Assembly: GCA_964343195.1 (NCBI GenBank)
Contig: CAYFIR010000006.1
Location: 78,796-142,795, forward strand
Direction: 5' to 3'
Length of the DNA stretch: 64,000 bases
Origin: CAYVAP01 sp964343195
GTDB lineage: Bacteria > Bacteroidota > Bacteroidia > J057
Part shown: positions 16,425-26,500 of the stretch, one piece after another
Numbering within the stretch: position 1 is the first letter of the stretch
How the letters are laid out: each line of letters begins with the position of its first letter
Notes under the pieces: generated by a model
What the model was told of the DNA's origin: nothing
The model's input: the letters and a program-made list of their open reading frames with translations, nothing else
Database searches by the model: none
Made by a program: the position numbers and the translations under genes

Positions 16425-17066
16425 ATGAAATTATATTACGTCTATGATGCGCTATGTGGATGGTGCTATGGCTTCTCTCCTGTCATTCAGCGATTTGAGC
16501 AGCAGTATGCATCCGAGCTTTCGTTTGAGGTAATTTCAGGAGGAATGGTGATCGGCGATAGGGTAGGACCCGTTGCCGAAACAGCAGATTATATCAAGAC
16601 CGCCTATCATCAGGTTGAGGAACGGACCGGTGTTCGGTTTGGGAAAGCATTTCTGGAGGGAGTGTTGGAAGAAGGAACCGCTATTTTTGACTCCTATCCT
16701 GCAGCCCTGGCCATGCGTGCGTTCAAGTTGTCGCGTCCCAGACAGTCTATCGCCTTTGCCGGGCGAATTCAGCGGGCCATATACCACGATGGGATGCTGC
16801 CCCGTCCCCTCGAGGGATATGCGAAACTAGCCACTGAATTCGGGCTGGATGAAACTCATTTCCTGGAGCATATGAACGATGCCACCACGGATATGGCGGC
16901 CCAGGCAGAGTTCGAACTGGCTCAGCGCCTGGGAATTACTGGTTTCCCTACTCTTTTGCTGGAATACGGTGAAGATGAAAAGCTGGGAGTATTGTCCCGT
17001 GGCTATATCCCCTATGATCAGTTGGAAAAGACTTTCCTGCGGGCCAAGGAGGTTATCGGTCACTGA
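16425..17066 (+). CDS. DsbA-family thioredoxin-fold protein (CGWC)
   Basis: The 213-residue protein starts directly with the thioredoxin strand MKLYYVYDALCGWCYGF, placing the redox pair at Cys11 and Cys14. A helical insertion follows, and the cis-proline segment is GITGFPTLLLEYG near residues 170-182. No signal peptide is present, so it is probably cytosolic, like the FrnE/DsbA-like oxidoreductases, and not a periplasmic DsbA. Its partner is unknown. Its last codons overlap the convergent BASS gene by 7 nt. Confidence 0.88.
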   Translation: MKLYYVYDALCGWCYGFSPVIQRFEQQYASELSFEVISGGMVIGDRVGPVAETADYIKTAYHQVEERTGVRFGKAFLEGVLEEGTAIFDSYPAALAMRAFKLSRPRQSIAFAGRIQRAIYHDGMLPRPLEGYAKLATEFGLDETHFLEHMNDATTDMAAQAEFELAQRLGITGFPTLLLEYGEDEKLGVLSRGYIPYDQLEKTFLRAKEVIGH

Positions 17067-17989
17067 TCATTAATTGCGGTTTTGGGCATCAGGAAATTCT
17101 GTGACCAGATACCGGAAATCGTCAGGCCGGAAACCATATGCCAAAGTCCCCACATAGCCGCAATCAGCGCCATTCCCCCCATGCCATCAAATAAGGGACT
17201 GAAGATCAGCACCAGTGCTACTCCGGAATTCTGTATGCCGGTTTCGAGGCTCAGGGTACGGCAGGATGGTTCGTCCAACTGTCCGATTTTTCCGACCGTA
17301 TAGCCACTCAGTAGCGCGAGGAAATTGTGTCCAGCGACAATCAGTACGACATACTTGGCGTAATGTAGAAATGCATCAAAATTGGCATAAACCGCAATCA
17401 CGATGTAGGCGCCAAATATGATGATGGACATCTTTCGCATTGGGTTGCCTATTCGCTCGGCAAATTTGGGGAACCTGTGGGTAGTCCACATGCCGATGGC
17501 GAGTGGCAAGGCCAGGATGAGCAATATTTTCAGGAAAATGGCAACGGGATCTATGGCGATGGTGCTCATTAGTTCGCGTGTAGGACCATAAAGTCCTGAC
17601 CAGAAGGTGAATGTAAATGGGGTGAAGACTACCGAAAGGACGGTGGACAGGGCGGAGAGGCTCACCGAAAGTGCCACATTTCCCTTTGCCAGGAGCGACA
17701 TGAAGTTGGAGATGTTGCCTCCGGGGCAGGAAGCTACAAGGAACATGCCGAGGGCCAGACTGGGACAGGGCTCGATAGCCAGTACCAGCAGGTAGGTGAT
17801 GAATGGCAGGATAAACAGTTGAGAAACCAGTCCCAGGATCGGCGCCTTGGGACGCTTCAGGACATGGGCAAAGTCCCTGATGCGCAGGTTGAGAGCTACC
17901 CCAAACATGATGATGGCCAGGGTAACATCCAGCCACCAGAGGCTGGTTTCTGAAAAGTTAAGGGTTAGTTGGTCTAGTTGATTGCACAT
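17060..17989 (-). CDS. Bile acid:sodium symporter (BASS) family transporter
   Basis: The 309-residue protein has nine to ten hydrophobic helices. BASS signatures are present: FGVALNLRIRDFAHVLKRPK near residues 34-53, and ASCPGGNISNFMSLLAKGNVALSV near 86-110, which contains the sodium-site region, and ETGIQNSGVAL near 245-255. Bacterial BASS proteins import bile acids, pantoate, sulfur compounds or other organic anions with sodium; the substrate here is not predictable. It lies 34 bp after the VOC gene on the same strand, so both are likely co-transcribed. Confidence 0.92.
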   Translation of the reverse strand: MCNQLDQLTLNFSETSLWWLDVTLAIIMFGVALNLRIRDFAHVLKRPKAPILGLVSQLFILPFITYLLVLAIEPCPSLALGMFLVASCPGGNISNFMSLLAKGNVALSVSLSALSTVLSVVFTPFTFTFWSGLYGPTRELMSTIAIDPVAIFLKILLILALPLAIGMWTTHRFPKFAERIGNPMRKMSIIIFGAYIVIAVYANFDAFLHYAKYVVLIVAGHNFLALLSGYTVGKIGQLDEPSCRTLSLETGIQNSGVALVLIFSPLFDGMGGMALIAAMWGLWHMVSGLTISGIWSQNFLMPKTAINDQ

Positions 17990-18023
17990 GCGAGTCTATC
18001 CTTTTCGAATCGTCGGGTAAGAA

Positions 18024-19097
18024 TTAGTCTTTTACCCGGCTGAATCGAAGGCTTTTGAGCATCCATTTGGGCAGGGCCTTCTTCGGGTCACGCTTGCGCA
18101 TGTCCAGATACCAGCCGAGCTTTTTGATCAGGGGCACCTTCAGCGTTTCAACAAACTCAATCAGGGTACCGTCTGGATCTTCAATATAGGAAAAACGACC
18201 GGCTGCTTCGCCCATGTCAAAGGTGGCTCCCAAAGCCTTCTCACTATCTACGGTAAAAGGGTACCCTTTTTCCTCACATTCCTCTCGCAGGGCCTTCATG
18301 TTGATGATGTCAAAACACAGGTGAATGAAGCCCAGGTCACCCCACATGCGGTTTTCAAATATTTTGCGAGGGGTACGCTCAGGAGTACAGACGAGTTCCA
18401 GGTAGCCTTTGCCCAGCATGGGGCTAAATCCTCCCTGTCGGGGCTGACTGTGGGTCAGCAGTACCCGTCGGGCTTTTACTTTTCCACCTGGAAGACCTGC
18501 AAAATCCTCAAAGCTACCCTCCACGTCATAGACCACTTCGTCAAAACCCAGAATATCCTGATAAAGTGGCAGGGCCCGCTCTATGTCAGATACCCCCAGC
18601 ATGGCACCCGCAGGTCCTGCGGTAGGGTGGCTGCCTTCGGAGAAAAATTCAGCACCTTCCACCACGTTAAAAATGTTCTGATAGGGGTCCTGAACAAAGA
18701 AGTTGAGTTTGCCGTCGGGGCCTTTAGCCGGCTCCCCTAGCAGGTTCGCTCCCTTTGACTTCAAATCCTGGTAGGCAGCGGATACATTCCGGCTTTTGAT
18801 ACGGCCTGCAAAGATGCCGGTATCCCCCAGCTCGGGTGAAAATGCCGGTGGCTGAGGAGTACGGCTGGTGTACTGCCAGATTTCAAACCCACTCCCTCCC
18901 TGCATGTTGAGGGCCAGGACAGCGTGGCGGCTACGTGGCTCTCCACCTGTGTAGGGCAGCATGAGGGCTGCTTCTGCCGCTTCTTCAAAAATGGGGACAT
19001 CCATGCCAAAGTGGCGTCGGTACCAGGCCCAGGCCTCGTGAACATTGGGAATGCCGATTCCAAGCTGCTGGATACCTGTGATGATCTTCTTCTCCAT
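18024..19097 (-). CDS. Two-domain VOC (glyoxalase-fold) protein
   Basis: The 357-residue protein contains two tandem VOC modules: residues ~5-150 (QLGIGIPNVHEAWAWYRRHF, ending in NFFVQDPYQNIFNVVEGAEF) and ~160-325 (MLGVSDIERALPLYQDILGF, ending in RFSYIEDPDGTLIEFVET). Each ends with the metal-ligand type Glu of the fold. Members include dioxygenases, glyoxalases and epimerases; this pair is not clearly one of the named enzymes. The C-terminal tail is basic (MRKRDPKKALPKWMLKSLRF). It precedes the BASS transporter by 34 bp, suggesting a shared small-molecule pathway. Confidence 0.82.
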   Translation of the reverse strand: MEKKIITGIQQLGIGIPNVHEAWAWYRRHFGMDVPIFEEAAEAALMLPYTGGEPRSRHAVLALNMQGGSGFEIWQYTSRTPQPPAFSPELGDTGIFAGRIKSRNVSAAYQDLKSKGANLLGEPAKGPDGKLNFFVQDPYQNIFNVVEGAEFFSEGSHPTAGPAGAMLGVSDIERALPLYQDILGFDEVVYDVEGSFEDFAGLPGGKVKARRVLLTHSQPRQGGFSPMLGKGYLELVCTPERTPRKIFENRMWGDLGFIHLCFDIINMKALREECEEKGYPFTVDSEKALGATFDMGEAAGRFSYIEDPDGTLIEFVETLKVPLIKKLGWYLDMRKRDPKKALPKWMLKSLRFSRVKD

Positions 19098-19209
19098 TTG
19101 TAATTCTTCCGAGAGTTTGAAATGAAGCGCAAGTTAGCAAGTAAGTCACAGAGATAATAGGGGAGAGGTCTGGACTTCACAGTTTGGGACGACAGCGCAA
19201 AGGACCCGT

Positions 19210-19244
19210 AAAAAAACAGGAGAGAACCCCGGGGCTCTCTCCTG
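19210..19244 (-). terminator. Rho-independent terminator of the beta-helix T9SS gene
   Basis: CAGGAGAGAACCCC (19217-19230) pairs with GGGGCTCTCTCCTG (19231-19244). On the minus strand the stem is followed by a run of T (the A run 19210-19216), about 50 bp after the stop of the 19292-21169 gene. Confidence 0.88.
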
Positions 19245-19291
19245 CAATGATTGATGTGTTGTTGTAACAACAGACTTGAGTTCAGCGCTGC

Positions 19292-21169
19292 TTATGGCTG
19301 CACGGTAAGTAACTGTCCTACCTGTCCTGCATTGTGATTCAGGCGCAGCAGGTATGTACCTGGGAGCAGTGCCTCGATATTCAGCGTGTAGGTGTCGGTG
19401 AGCGACTCTGCTGTCGTCTGGGAGAACATCACTTTTCCCTGGAGGTCAAGTACCTCAATGGACTTTACGCGCAGTCCTTCGGGTAGATCTGTGGCAATGT
19501 TTACGCGATCTGAAGCTGGGTTGGGGTAAAGCATGATGCGGTTGCCAAGTGCCCGATCCATGCTGAGTCGCTGTACGGTGCTGTAGGAATACGCTCCATC
19601 CAGATCGGTCTGCTTGATGCGATACTCCAGGCGGTCGCTCCAGATATCACTGGCGCTTTCATCGGTAAACTCATAGTGAGTCACTTCATCGCTTTGGCCT
19701 ACTCCGTCAACGTTTCCGATTGACTCCCATCCCATATCTTCGCTTAGGCGGCGCTCCAGGGTAAAGCCCTGGTTATTGATTTCCTGTGCAGTGGCCCAGG
19801 TAAGCATCACGCCTTCAGTTCCGTTGTTGATCCACTGGGCTTCAAATGATAGCCACTCTACGGGGAAAGTACTGGAGCCACCAGATCCTTCAAAAGCTCC
19901 GATATCTGGTTGGGTTCCCTGTACGCGGTTGTTGCCGTTAATATCCTCCGCTGGAATAGCAGGCAGCCCCAGGGTAGTGCCGTTGTCTATGGCAGGAGAA
20001 GTCGGGCTGAGATAGAAGTTGTCATCACTGGTACAGAAACTGTTGTCGGCACCATCTGGATCGATAAACTGCGGATCCTGATCCAGGTTGCCCCCCATGT
20101 CACTGGCAGAGCTAGCCCAGGAGCCTCCGCTGCCGCCAGACCCTTCAATGATGCTGTTGTAAGCATTAATAGAACTGTAATTGCTCGAGCTTAGAGGGGC
20201 GCAAGCACCACCATCTCCACAACCCCAAAGGATGCTGTTGTACAGGTTTAGGGTACTATGCTGTGTGGTATAGATTGAGCTGCCATCATCGGCGGAATTG
20301 TTGTAAAAGGTGGTGTTTACCAAGTACGTAGCGCTAAACTGCCAGCCTGCCAATCCTCCTCCTTCTTCTGCTTCATTGTTGCAGAATAGAGTATTGGCAA
20401 AAATCATATTGGAAAGATTGTTCCCATGGACTGCTCCCCCACTACCTTCGGCTGAATTGTTGGTCAGCTTAACGTTATACAGGTAACATGCGCTGATACT
20501 GCGCAGATCGATTCCTCCCCCAAACTCTGCACTGTTGCTACAAAAGGTTGCTCCAGTGAGGGTACAGTAGGATAGATTGCGAACGGCCATCCCACCACCA
20601 TCGCCTTCCGCGTGGTTATCACTGAATGTGAGGTTGGCGAGTTCCAGAGTTGAGATACTGTTCACCCAAAGTCCGGCACCGTTGGTATCGTTGCCTGAAC
20701 CATCGGCCATTCCTTTCATGATGGAAAAGCCATCAAAGGTCACGTTGTTGGTGTTGTTGATGGTCACGACATGATAAACGTTGTCGCTGGCATCACCTGA
20801 AGTGCCAATGTCACCACTCAAAACAGTCGTGTAAACATCCAGGTTACGATCATCAGGGTGACTTTCTGTTCCGGCAAATCCACCAAATACTTTGAGAGGT
20901 TTATTGATGTAAAAGGTGAAGTCACGGCTTTTGTGGGCCTGGGTCTGGCCATTGGTACGGCGGTCAGGGTAGTAAGTCCCCGCTTTTACAAAGATGGAGT
21001 CTGTACCGGCCCATCCGGCTGCACTGAAGGCATCTGAGGGGTGGGTATAGGCATTGGCCCAGGAAGTACCATCATTGCTGCCGGTAGCATCATAGGCTAC
21101 ATAGATGATATTGGCCGATAGGCCTAAATAAAGGAGCAGAAACAAAGAGCTGAGTAGAAACTTTTTCAT
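19292..21169 (-). CDS. Secreted parallel beta-helix protein, choice-of-anchor Q, T9SS type A sorting domain
   Basis: The 625-residue protein has a signal peptide (residues 1-~19), a DATGSNDGTSWANAY opening, then a right-handed beta-helix (about 60-330) with repeated GGG/NNSAEGSGG turns and NL/NC ladders as in polymorphic outer-membrane-protein repeats. A choice-of-anchor Q segment follows (DNFYLSPTSPAIDNGT...QPDIGAFEG, ~370-430), then a bridging beta domain, and a T9SS type A C-terminal domain starting near MLYPNPASDRVNI. It is predicted to be exported through the T9SS and attached to the surface. Beta-helices often bind or cut polysaccharides, but no catalytic residues are recognisable. Confidence 0.88.
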   Translation of the reverse strand: MKKFLLSSLFLLLYLGLSANIIYVAYDATGSNDGTSWANAYTHPSDAFSAAGWAGTDSIFVKAGTYYPDRRTNGQTQAHKSRDFTFYINKPLKVFGGFAGTESHPDDRNLDVYTTVLSGDIGTSGDASDNVYHVVTINNTNNVTFDGFSIMKGMADGSGNDTNGAGLWVNSISTLELANLTFSDNHAEGDGGGMAVRNLSYCTLTGATFCSNSAEFGGGIDLRSISACYLYNVKLTNNSAEGSGGAVHGNNLSNMIFANTLFCNNEAEEGGGLAGWQFSATYLVNTTFYNNSADDGSSIYTTQHSTLNLYNSILWGCGDGGACAPLSSSNYSSINAYNSIIEGSGGSGGSWASSASDMGGNLDQDPQFIDPDGADNSFCTSDDNFYLSPTSPAIDNGTTLGLPAIPAEDINGNNRVQGTQPDIGAFEGSGGSSTFPVEWLSFEAQWINNGTEGVMLTWATAQEINNQGFTLERRLSEDMGWESIGNVDGVGQSDEVTHYEFTDESASDIWSDRLEYRIKQTDLDGAYSYSTVQRLSMDRALGNRIMLYPNPASDRVNIATDLPEGLRVKSIEVLDLQGKVMFSQTTAESLTDTYTLNIEALLPGTYLLRLNHNAGQVGQLLTVQP

Positions 21170-21647
21170 GATAATTGAAGCTAGAGGTGGAGTTTAGGGA
21201 TAGTCCAACAAGTGTAATTTCCTTCAAAGATGGGCTTTGTTACTTCTATCTTTTTCCATATTCCTGTCAATGATCCAATGGGTTGGGTGAATGGTGCCAA
21301 ATCGGGTTCGAGTGGTTTTTCCATTATTGAATAGTCGTTTGATATTTCGCAAATGGTTGGGTTGTAGATATTTATGGCTTTCCTTGGCGGCCAATTGTGA
21401 GAGATACATGTTGACAAATGTTGTGGCCTGCTTAGGACGTATGTTTCCGGTTGCATGATTGGGGTACATGAAAGAATCAGAGAAAAAATACCTGAAGTTT
21501 CTTCGGATGTATCATAACGCTAGGGAATCTTACATCCTGATGGAGGCCCGATTTTGTTGAATCCTGAGGAGAGAAGTTGCCAAACTGTCGGGCGAAACAA
21601 CCTCCTGTTAACTTTCCCGTAACAAAATTGTATATTGACCATATCAT
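21170..21647. other. Non-coding, AT-rich intergenic stretch
   Basis: No convincing gene, RNA, repeat or terminator was seen between the divergent beta-helix gene and the small protein at 21648. Overlapping minus-strand frames of 80-90 codons exist but have no recognisable domain and no promoter. Confidence 0.5.
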
Positions 21648-21863
21648 ATGGAGATCAAAGGAACTGTTCGATACATTGACCTCTCTGGAGGTTTTTGGGG
21701 AATAGAGGCTGATAACGGCCAGAAATATGCCCCTACGAAGGACCTCCCCTCGCACCTTTGCAAGGATGGAGTTCGGATAAAAGCCATGGTGGCCCCAGCA
21801 CAGGTGTTTAGCATCATGATGTGGGGCGAGCCTGTAGATGTGCAGTCCATAGACAAGATTTAA
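21648..21863 (+). CDS. Small beta-rich (OB-fold-like) hypothetical protein
   Basis: The 71-residue protein alternates short strands and turns (GTVRYIDLSGGFWGIEADNG, then KYAPTKDLPSHLCKDGVRIK), a pattern seen in small OB-fold-like proteins that bind nucleic acids or act as domain modules. It has no signal peptide or cysteine motif. The ATG at 21648 is 29 bp before the subtilase start and on the same strand, so the two are probably co-transcribed. The function is unknown. Confidence 0.6.
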   Translation: MEIKGTVRYIDLSGGFWGIEADNGQKYAPTKDLPSHLCKDGVRIKAMVAPAQVFSIMMWGEPVDVQSIDKI

Positions 21864-21892
21864 CCCCCTATACCGGAAAGAACTATCAGCTT

Positions 21893-23425
21893 ATGATTAC
21901 AGCATATGCTTCCCACTTGCTAGGCACTGTTCTGATGGCAGCGGCCTTCATCCTATTAGGTCGCGGCATTATCAAAAGAGACAAAGGGAGATCTTTTTCT
22001 CCTCTTCCTGCTTTTTTGGCTATCCTGGGCGCTATCGGCTTTCAGTTTTTTATTCCGGTCGAAGGTCTGTTTGGGCGTTTTGGCCATCTTTTCCTGGATT
22101 TAGGACTGGGAATGGCTATCGCTGCTGGCTATTTGGCCTTTAACCGGGTGAAGGCAAATGTGTTATTTGTCCCTGGACTACTGGCGATATTGATAAGTGG
22201 AGGAGTCTATGGGGTGGGAGCCCTAATCGAGTGGGGATATAGCGGATTTTCTTTTGAGAAAGAATCCAGGGTGGAGCTCTTGATGGAACTTGGGCCCGAT
22301 GATTCCCTGGAAGAGGTACAATCCCTTCTGGATTTATACGATGCAACTGCCATAAAAGCATTTCCCAACGTAGACCTGAGCGAGAGTGAAGACCTCGCTC
22401 AATACTTCCTGGTGACTGTGCCGGAAAAATATCAGGAGCGACTGGTGTATGCGCTGGATGCTGATGATGAAAACGTCGATCAGGTCGCGCAAAATGGGGT
22501 GATAGAGCTCACCAATCCAGAGGCCCTCAAGGTTGACCGGACGCCCATAGACCGGTATATCGTAGATGACCCCTTTGTCAGCCAGCAATGGTACGCCAGT
22601 TCCTTGCAATACAATGAAGTGTATAAATTGATTCAAAATCAGGCACCTGTACGTAAGGCGAAAGTTGCGATTGTGGATACAGGAGTCGATGGAGTTCACG
22701 AAGATATCTCTGGTGTATATACCAAGTCTGGTGGATTGGGCGACCGCGACAAGCACAGCCATGGTACCCACTGCGCCGGGCTTGCCGGAGCTGCTACCAA
22801 TAATGGCAAGGGGGTTGCCTCTCTAAACCTGGATGGACGCTTTATCACACTGAGTGGCTATCCAGCACTAGATGAGCGAGGACGGGGCACTGACCAACGT
22901 GTTGCACAGGCTATCATCGACGCCGCTGAAGGTGGCGCAGATGTGATTTCCATGTCGCTAGGAGGCCCTGCACTGTTTGGCCCTCCCAAAGCCCAAAAAG
23001 ATGCCATCGAATATGCCCTGAAGCGTGGAGCGATTGTCGTAGTAGCTGCTGGTAACAGCAACGATGACGCACGGCGCTATTCTCCCGCCAATATCCCTGG
23101 GGTAATCACCGTCGCTGCAGTTGATCCTAACCTTCGCAAAGCCTCATTTTCCAATACAAATAATGGCCTGAGGATGCCAATCGCTGCTCCCGGAGTTGAT
23201 ATCCTTTCATCTACTCCTGGTGGTAACTACCAGTCTTTCAACGGAACTTCCATGGCCACTCCCCTGGTTTCCGGTTTGGTAGGAATGCTGCGTGCTTACA
23301 ACCCTGATATTTCGGCTGAAGAAGCTTATCGAATCATAGAAAGTACCGGAACACAGGTTCCCGAAACCGCGAAAATCGGAAAGGTGATCAATCCCCTGGA
23401 GGCCATTAAGGCAGTGCTCGAATAG
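21893..23425 (+). CDS. Membrane-embedded subtilisin-like (S8) serine protease
   Basis: From ATG 21893 the protein is 510 residues; the frame is open 24 codons further upstream, but that would overlap the preceding small gene. There is no classical signal peptide. Instead, about four hydrophobic helices fill residues 5-112, followed by a charged region ~125-205 that resembles an I9-type propeptide. The S8 catalytic residues are all present: Asp262 (VAIVDTGVDG), His293 (HSHGTHCAG), Asn388 (VVVAAGNSN) and Ser453 (GTSMATPLVSG). The catalytic domain follows helix 4, so it should face one side of the membrane permanently. A terminator lies at 23447. Confidence 0.9.
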   Translation: MITAYASHLLGTVLMAAAFILLGRGIIKRDKGRSFSPLPAFLAILGAIGFQFFIPVEGLFGRFGHLFLDLGLGMAIAAGYLAFNRVKANVLFVPGLLAILISGGVYGVGALIEWGYSGFSFEKESRVELLMELGPDDSLEEVQSLLDLYDATAIKAFPNVDLSESEDLAQYFLVTVPEKYQERLVYALDADDENVDQVAQNGVIELTNPEALKVDRTPIDRYIVDDPFVSQQWYASSLQYNEVYKLIQNQAPVRKAKVAIVDTGVDGVHEDISGVYTKSGGLGDRDKHSHGTHCAGLAGAATNNGKGVASLNLDGRFITLSGYPALDERGRGTDQRVAQAIIDAAEGGADVISMSLGGPALFGPPKAQKDAIEYALKRGAIVVVAAGNSNDDARRYSPANIPGVITVAAVDPNLRKASFSNTNNGLRMPIAAPGVDILSSTPGGNYQSFNGTSMATPLVSGLVGMLRAYNPDISAEEAYRIIESTGTQVPETAKIGKVINPLEAIKAVLE

Positions 23426-23446
23426 GGATGTGAATTCCTTGTCGTG

Positions 23447-23486
23447 TCCCCATTGAGGCAATAGGCTTCAATGGGGATTTTTATTT
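23447..23486 (+). terminator. Rho-independent terminator of the subtilase gene
   Basis: TCCCCATTGA (23447-23456) pairs with TCAATGGGGA (23468-23477), followed by TTTTTATTT. It lies 22 bp after the stop codon. Confidence 0.85.
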
Positions 23487-23513
23487 GGTTGAAGACGCAG
23501 TTGGAGGTTAATA

Positions 23514-23526
23514 CTTGGTTACCAAG
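23514..23526. promoter_or_regulatory. Inverted repeat over the -33 element of the PKD-giant promoter
   Basis: CTTGGT-T-ACCAAG is a perfect 6-bp inverted repeat that overlaps the -33 TTG at 23515-23517. A repressor bound here would block the promoter; no regulator is assigned. Confidence 0.3.
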
Positions 23527-23545
23527 CCTGTAGCTGGTACTTTTG
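23515..23545 (+). promoter_or_regulatory. Bacteroidota-type promoter of the choice-of-anchor L/PKD giant
   Basis: TTG (23515-23517), a 20-nt spacer and TACTTTTG (23538-23545) match the consensus exactly. The open frame extends back to a TTG at 23543, which lies inside the -7 element, so the real start must be the ATG at 23585. Confidence 0.75.
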
Positions 23546-23584
23546 CGAAACTCCCCTGACTTTTGCGTTCACATCCTAGCTGAT

Positions 23585-26500
23585 ATGCGCCTACTGCATA
23601 CCTTGATACTGGTCTGGATATGTGGTTTACCGGTCATGGTATCTGGCCAGGTAACCCTGAGTGATACTCTGACGGTCCCTGACCTTGTAAGGAGCCTGAT
23701 CGGTTCCGGAGTAGAAATTTCCAACCTGTCGGTCACCTGCGACACCACACTGGCAGTACGGCAATTCGATGACAATAACTCCGGAGCTGTAAACCTGAAC
23801 GGGGGAATGCTCATGTCCACCGGCCTGGCAACGGAGGCCATCGGTCCCAACCTGGTTGCCAATCAGTCAACCAATCTCTTTGAGCCTGGATATGCTCCTC
23901 TGGATAACCTCAGTGGTCAGTTCACTTTCGATGCATGTGTCATCGAGTTTGATCTTGTGGCGTATTGTGATAGTCTCGGAATTCGATATGTGTTCGCTTC
24001 GGAGGAATACAGCGAATACGTATCCAGCTTCAATGATGCGTTTGCCTTCTATATTTCAGGTCCCGGCATTGCCGCCCCTGCACCTGGACAAAATATCGCA
24101 TTGGTTCCCGGAACCGCTATCCCAGTATCCGTCAGTACGGTGAACAATGGATTTTCCGTAGCTGGCGCGGCCCCTACGGGCCCCTGTACCAATTGTGCCT
24201 ACTACGTCGACAACACCAATGGGGCCGACCTGGAATTTGATGGGTACACCGTACCGCTGATTGCAGAAATCGGGATACAGGCTTGTCAAACTTACCACAT
24301 TACCCTGGCGATAGCTGACGCTGGAGATCAGTTTTTTGATTCGGGAGTTTTTCTGGAAGCCGCCGGGATTGGTTGTCTTACCCCGCAGGTGTCCATTTCA
24401 TTGGGGAATGGGCAGAATATAGAGCCTGATGTACTGGTTGAAGGGTGTGTGGACACCGGATACGTAACTTTTGCTCTCAATCAGCCCGCCACAGACACCA
24501 TGGTGTTTGCTATTCAGGTCGGCGGTACAGCCACTAGTGGGCTGGATTATCAGCCTGTTCCCGACTCGGTAGTTTTTCTGCCGGGAGAAGATTCCGTTAT
24601 ATGGGCAGTTCCTGTATTGTTGGATGCGTTGGTGGAAGGCGTAGAGACGCTTTCCTTTTCCTACCAGGGAACCGTAAGCTGTACGGGGGCATCGATAGGT
24701 GACTCTGTTGTCTTCGAAATTAGAGAGCGGCCTTTCGTTGTATTTCCTCTTCCGGATACCTTAATCATGTGCAGTGGAGAGGCATATTCCTTCAACCTGC
24801 CTGCTCAGGATGGGTGGAGCTATGCCTGGAACGATACGACAGGGCTGGATTCACCCCAGTCCTCGACACCGACGGTGACATTTCTAAACCAGGGGAGTAC
24901 CTTCGATACTGTGGAGTACATCTTGCGGGTAGAGGCTCTGCCAGGAATTTGTTACTGGTCTGACACAGTGGTGGCAATTATTGCCCCGGAAATTTCTCCT
25001 TCCCTGTCCTTGCCGACCTTCTGCTCCAGTCAGGCAGATACGCTAGAGGTGCTGGGAGTACCAGGTCCGACTGCCACCTATACATGGGATTTTGGGGATG
25101 GGTATGGGGGAGCAGGGTCGCCTGTGGTACATGGATATGATACTGCGGGAACCTATCCGGTAGAGGTCGCCATCCAATATGGATTTGGCTGTCTTGATAC
25201 CCTTGACGGCACAGCCCAGGTGGGCACAACCCCTGATGCGGCTTTTGAAATGGATACCCTCTGCCAAGGAGCGACCTATGAACTTTCGAGCCTGAATCCT
25301 GCTGCTGGCGTAAATCACTTTTGGGATATGGGCAATGGACAGACGAGTACGGCTGCTACTCCATTCCATGCATACGATAGCATCGGCCCCTTCGAAATTC
25401 TTCACGTGGTGATAGGAGGTAATGGGTGCACCGACTCGGCTATACAGCTGGTGGAAGTCTTTGAGCTTCCCGAAGTGGACTTTTCTGTGGATAACCCCTG
25501 TTACGAGGATTCCGTCCTCCTGACGGCGAATGTATCATCTGTCGGCGCATCCATTGATTCGATTTATTGGCAAATACCAGGAGGTGCATTGACCGGGAAT
25601 CAGGTCTCTTACCTTTTCCCAGGTCCTGGGCTTCAGTCCATTAAGCTCATTGCAACAGATAGTCGAGGCTGTCAGGATAGTATATCGGAAGATGTTCTAA
25701 TCTATACTCCCCCTGCAGCGGAATTGGTGGCGGATAGCGGATGTATTGAATCTTCTGTTACGTTTATGAGTAACGTCACGGCGGGGGAGGCAACCGTGAC
25801 AGACTGGTTCTGGAGCCTTCAGGATACCATTCCGGATACTGGTATGGTCATTACTCAAACCTTCGGTGTGGCAGGAACTTTTCCTGTTAGCCTTTGGGTG
25901 GTGGATTCCGCTGGATGCCGGGATACAGCAGAAGGAGTATTTACGGTATTTCCTGAACCGGTTTCGGCTTTTATGGGGGATAGCCTCTGCGAAGGACAGG
26001 TATTTTCTCCTTCTCCTGATAGCCTTAACCCCACCTGGAATCATAGCTGGATATGGGGCGATGGCGGTCAGGATAATGGAGCTACTCCCTCTCATCTGTT
26101 TGACCAGTCTGGACCCTACCTGGTAAAACATGTGGTGAGCTCTGCAAAGGGTTGTCTGGATTCATCAATAGCTACAGTGCGGGTTTTTGCGAAACCAAGT
26201 GCAGAATTTCAGGTGGAAGAAGGCTGCCTGGGAGCACCTACCGCATTCACCAACCTTTCTCTGGGATCTGACTGGCCGCTAGCCATCACCCAATGGAACT
26301 TTGGTTCAGCTGGGAGCAGCTTTGCGCCCAACCCATCCCGGACATTTTCCCAGCCTGGTACCCGTACGGTGAGGCTGATTGTGGTTGATCAGTTTGGTTG
26401 CAGGGATACATCTGAGAAGCAGGTGCGGGTATTTAGGCTGCCACAGGCCAAGTTTAGCGCTGATTCTGGTTGTGTGAGTGGGCCGCTGTTTTTTCAGGAT

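Noticed and set aside
21224..21469. Minus-strand 81-codon frame with a passage resembling an integrase or transposase end
   Set aside because: The resemblance is vague, overlapping frames give different plausible-looking fragments, and no catalytic residues or repeat ends are present.
23543..23584. TTG at 23543 as start of the PKD giant
   Set aside because: It lies inside a consensus -7 element and the signal peptide begins at the ATG at 23585.
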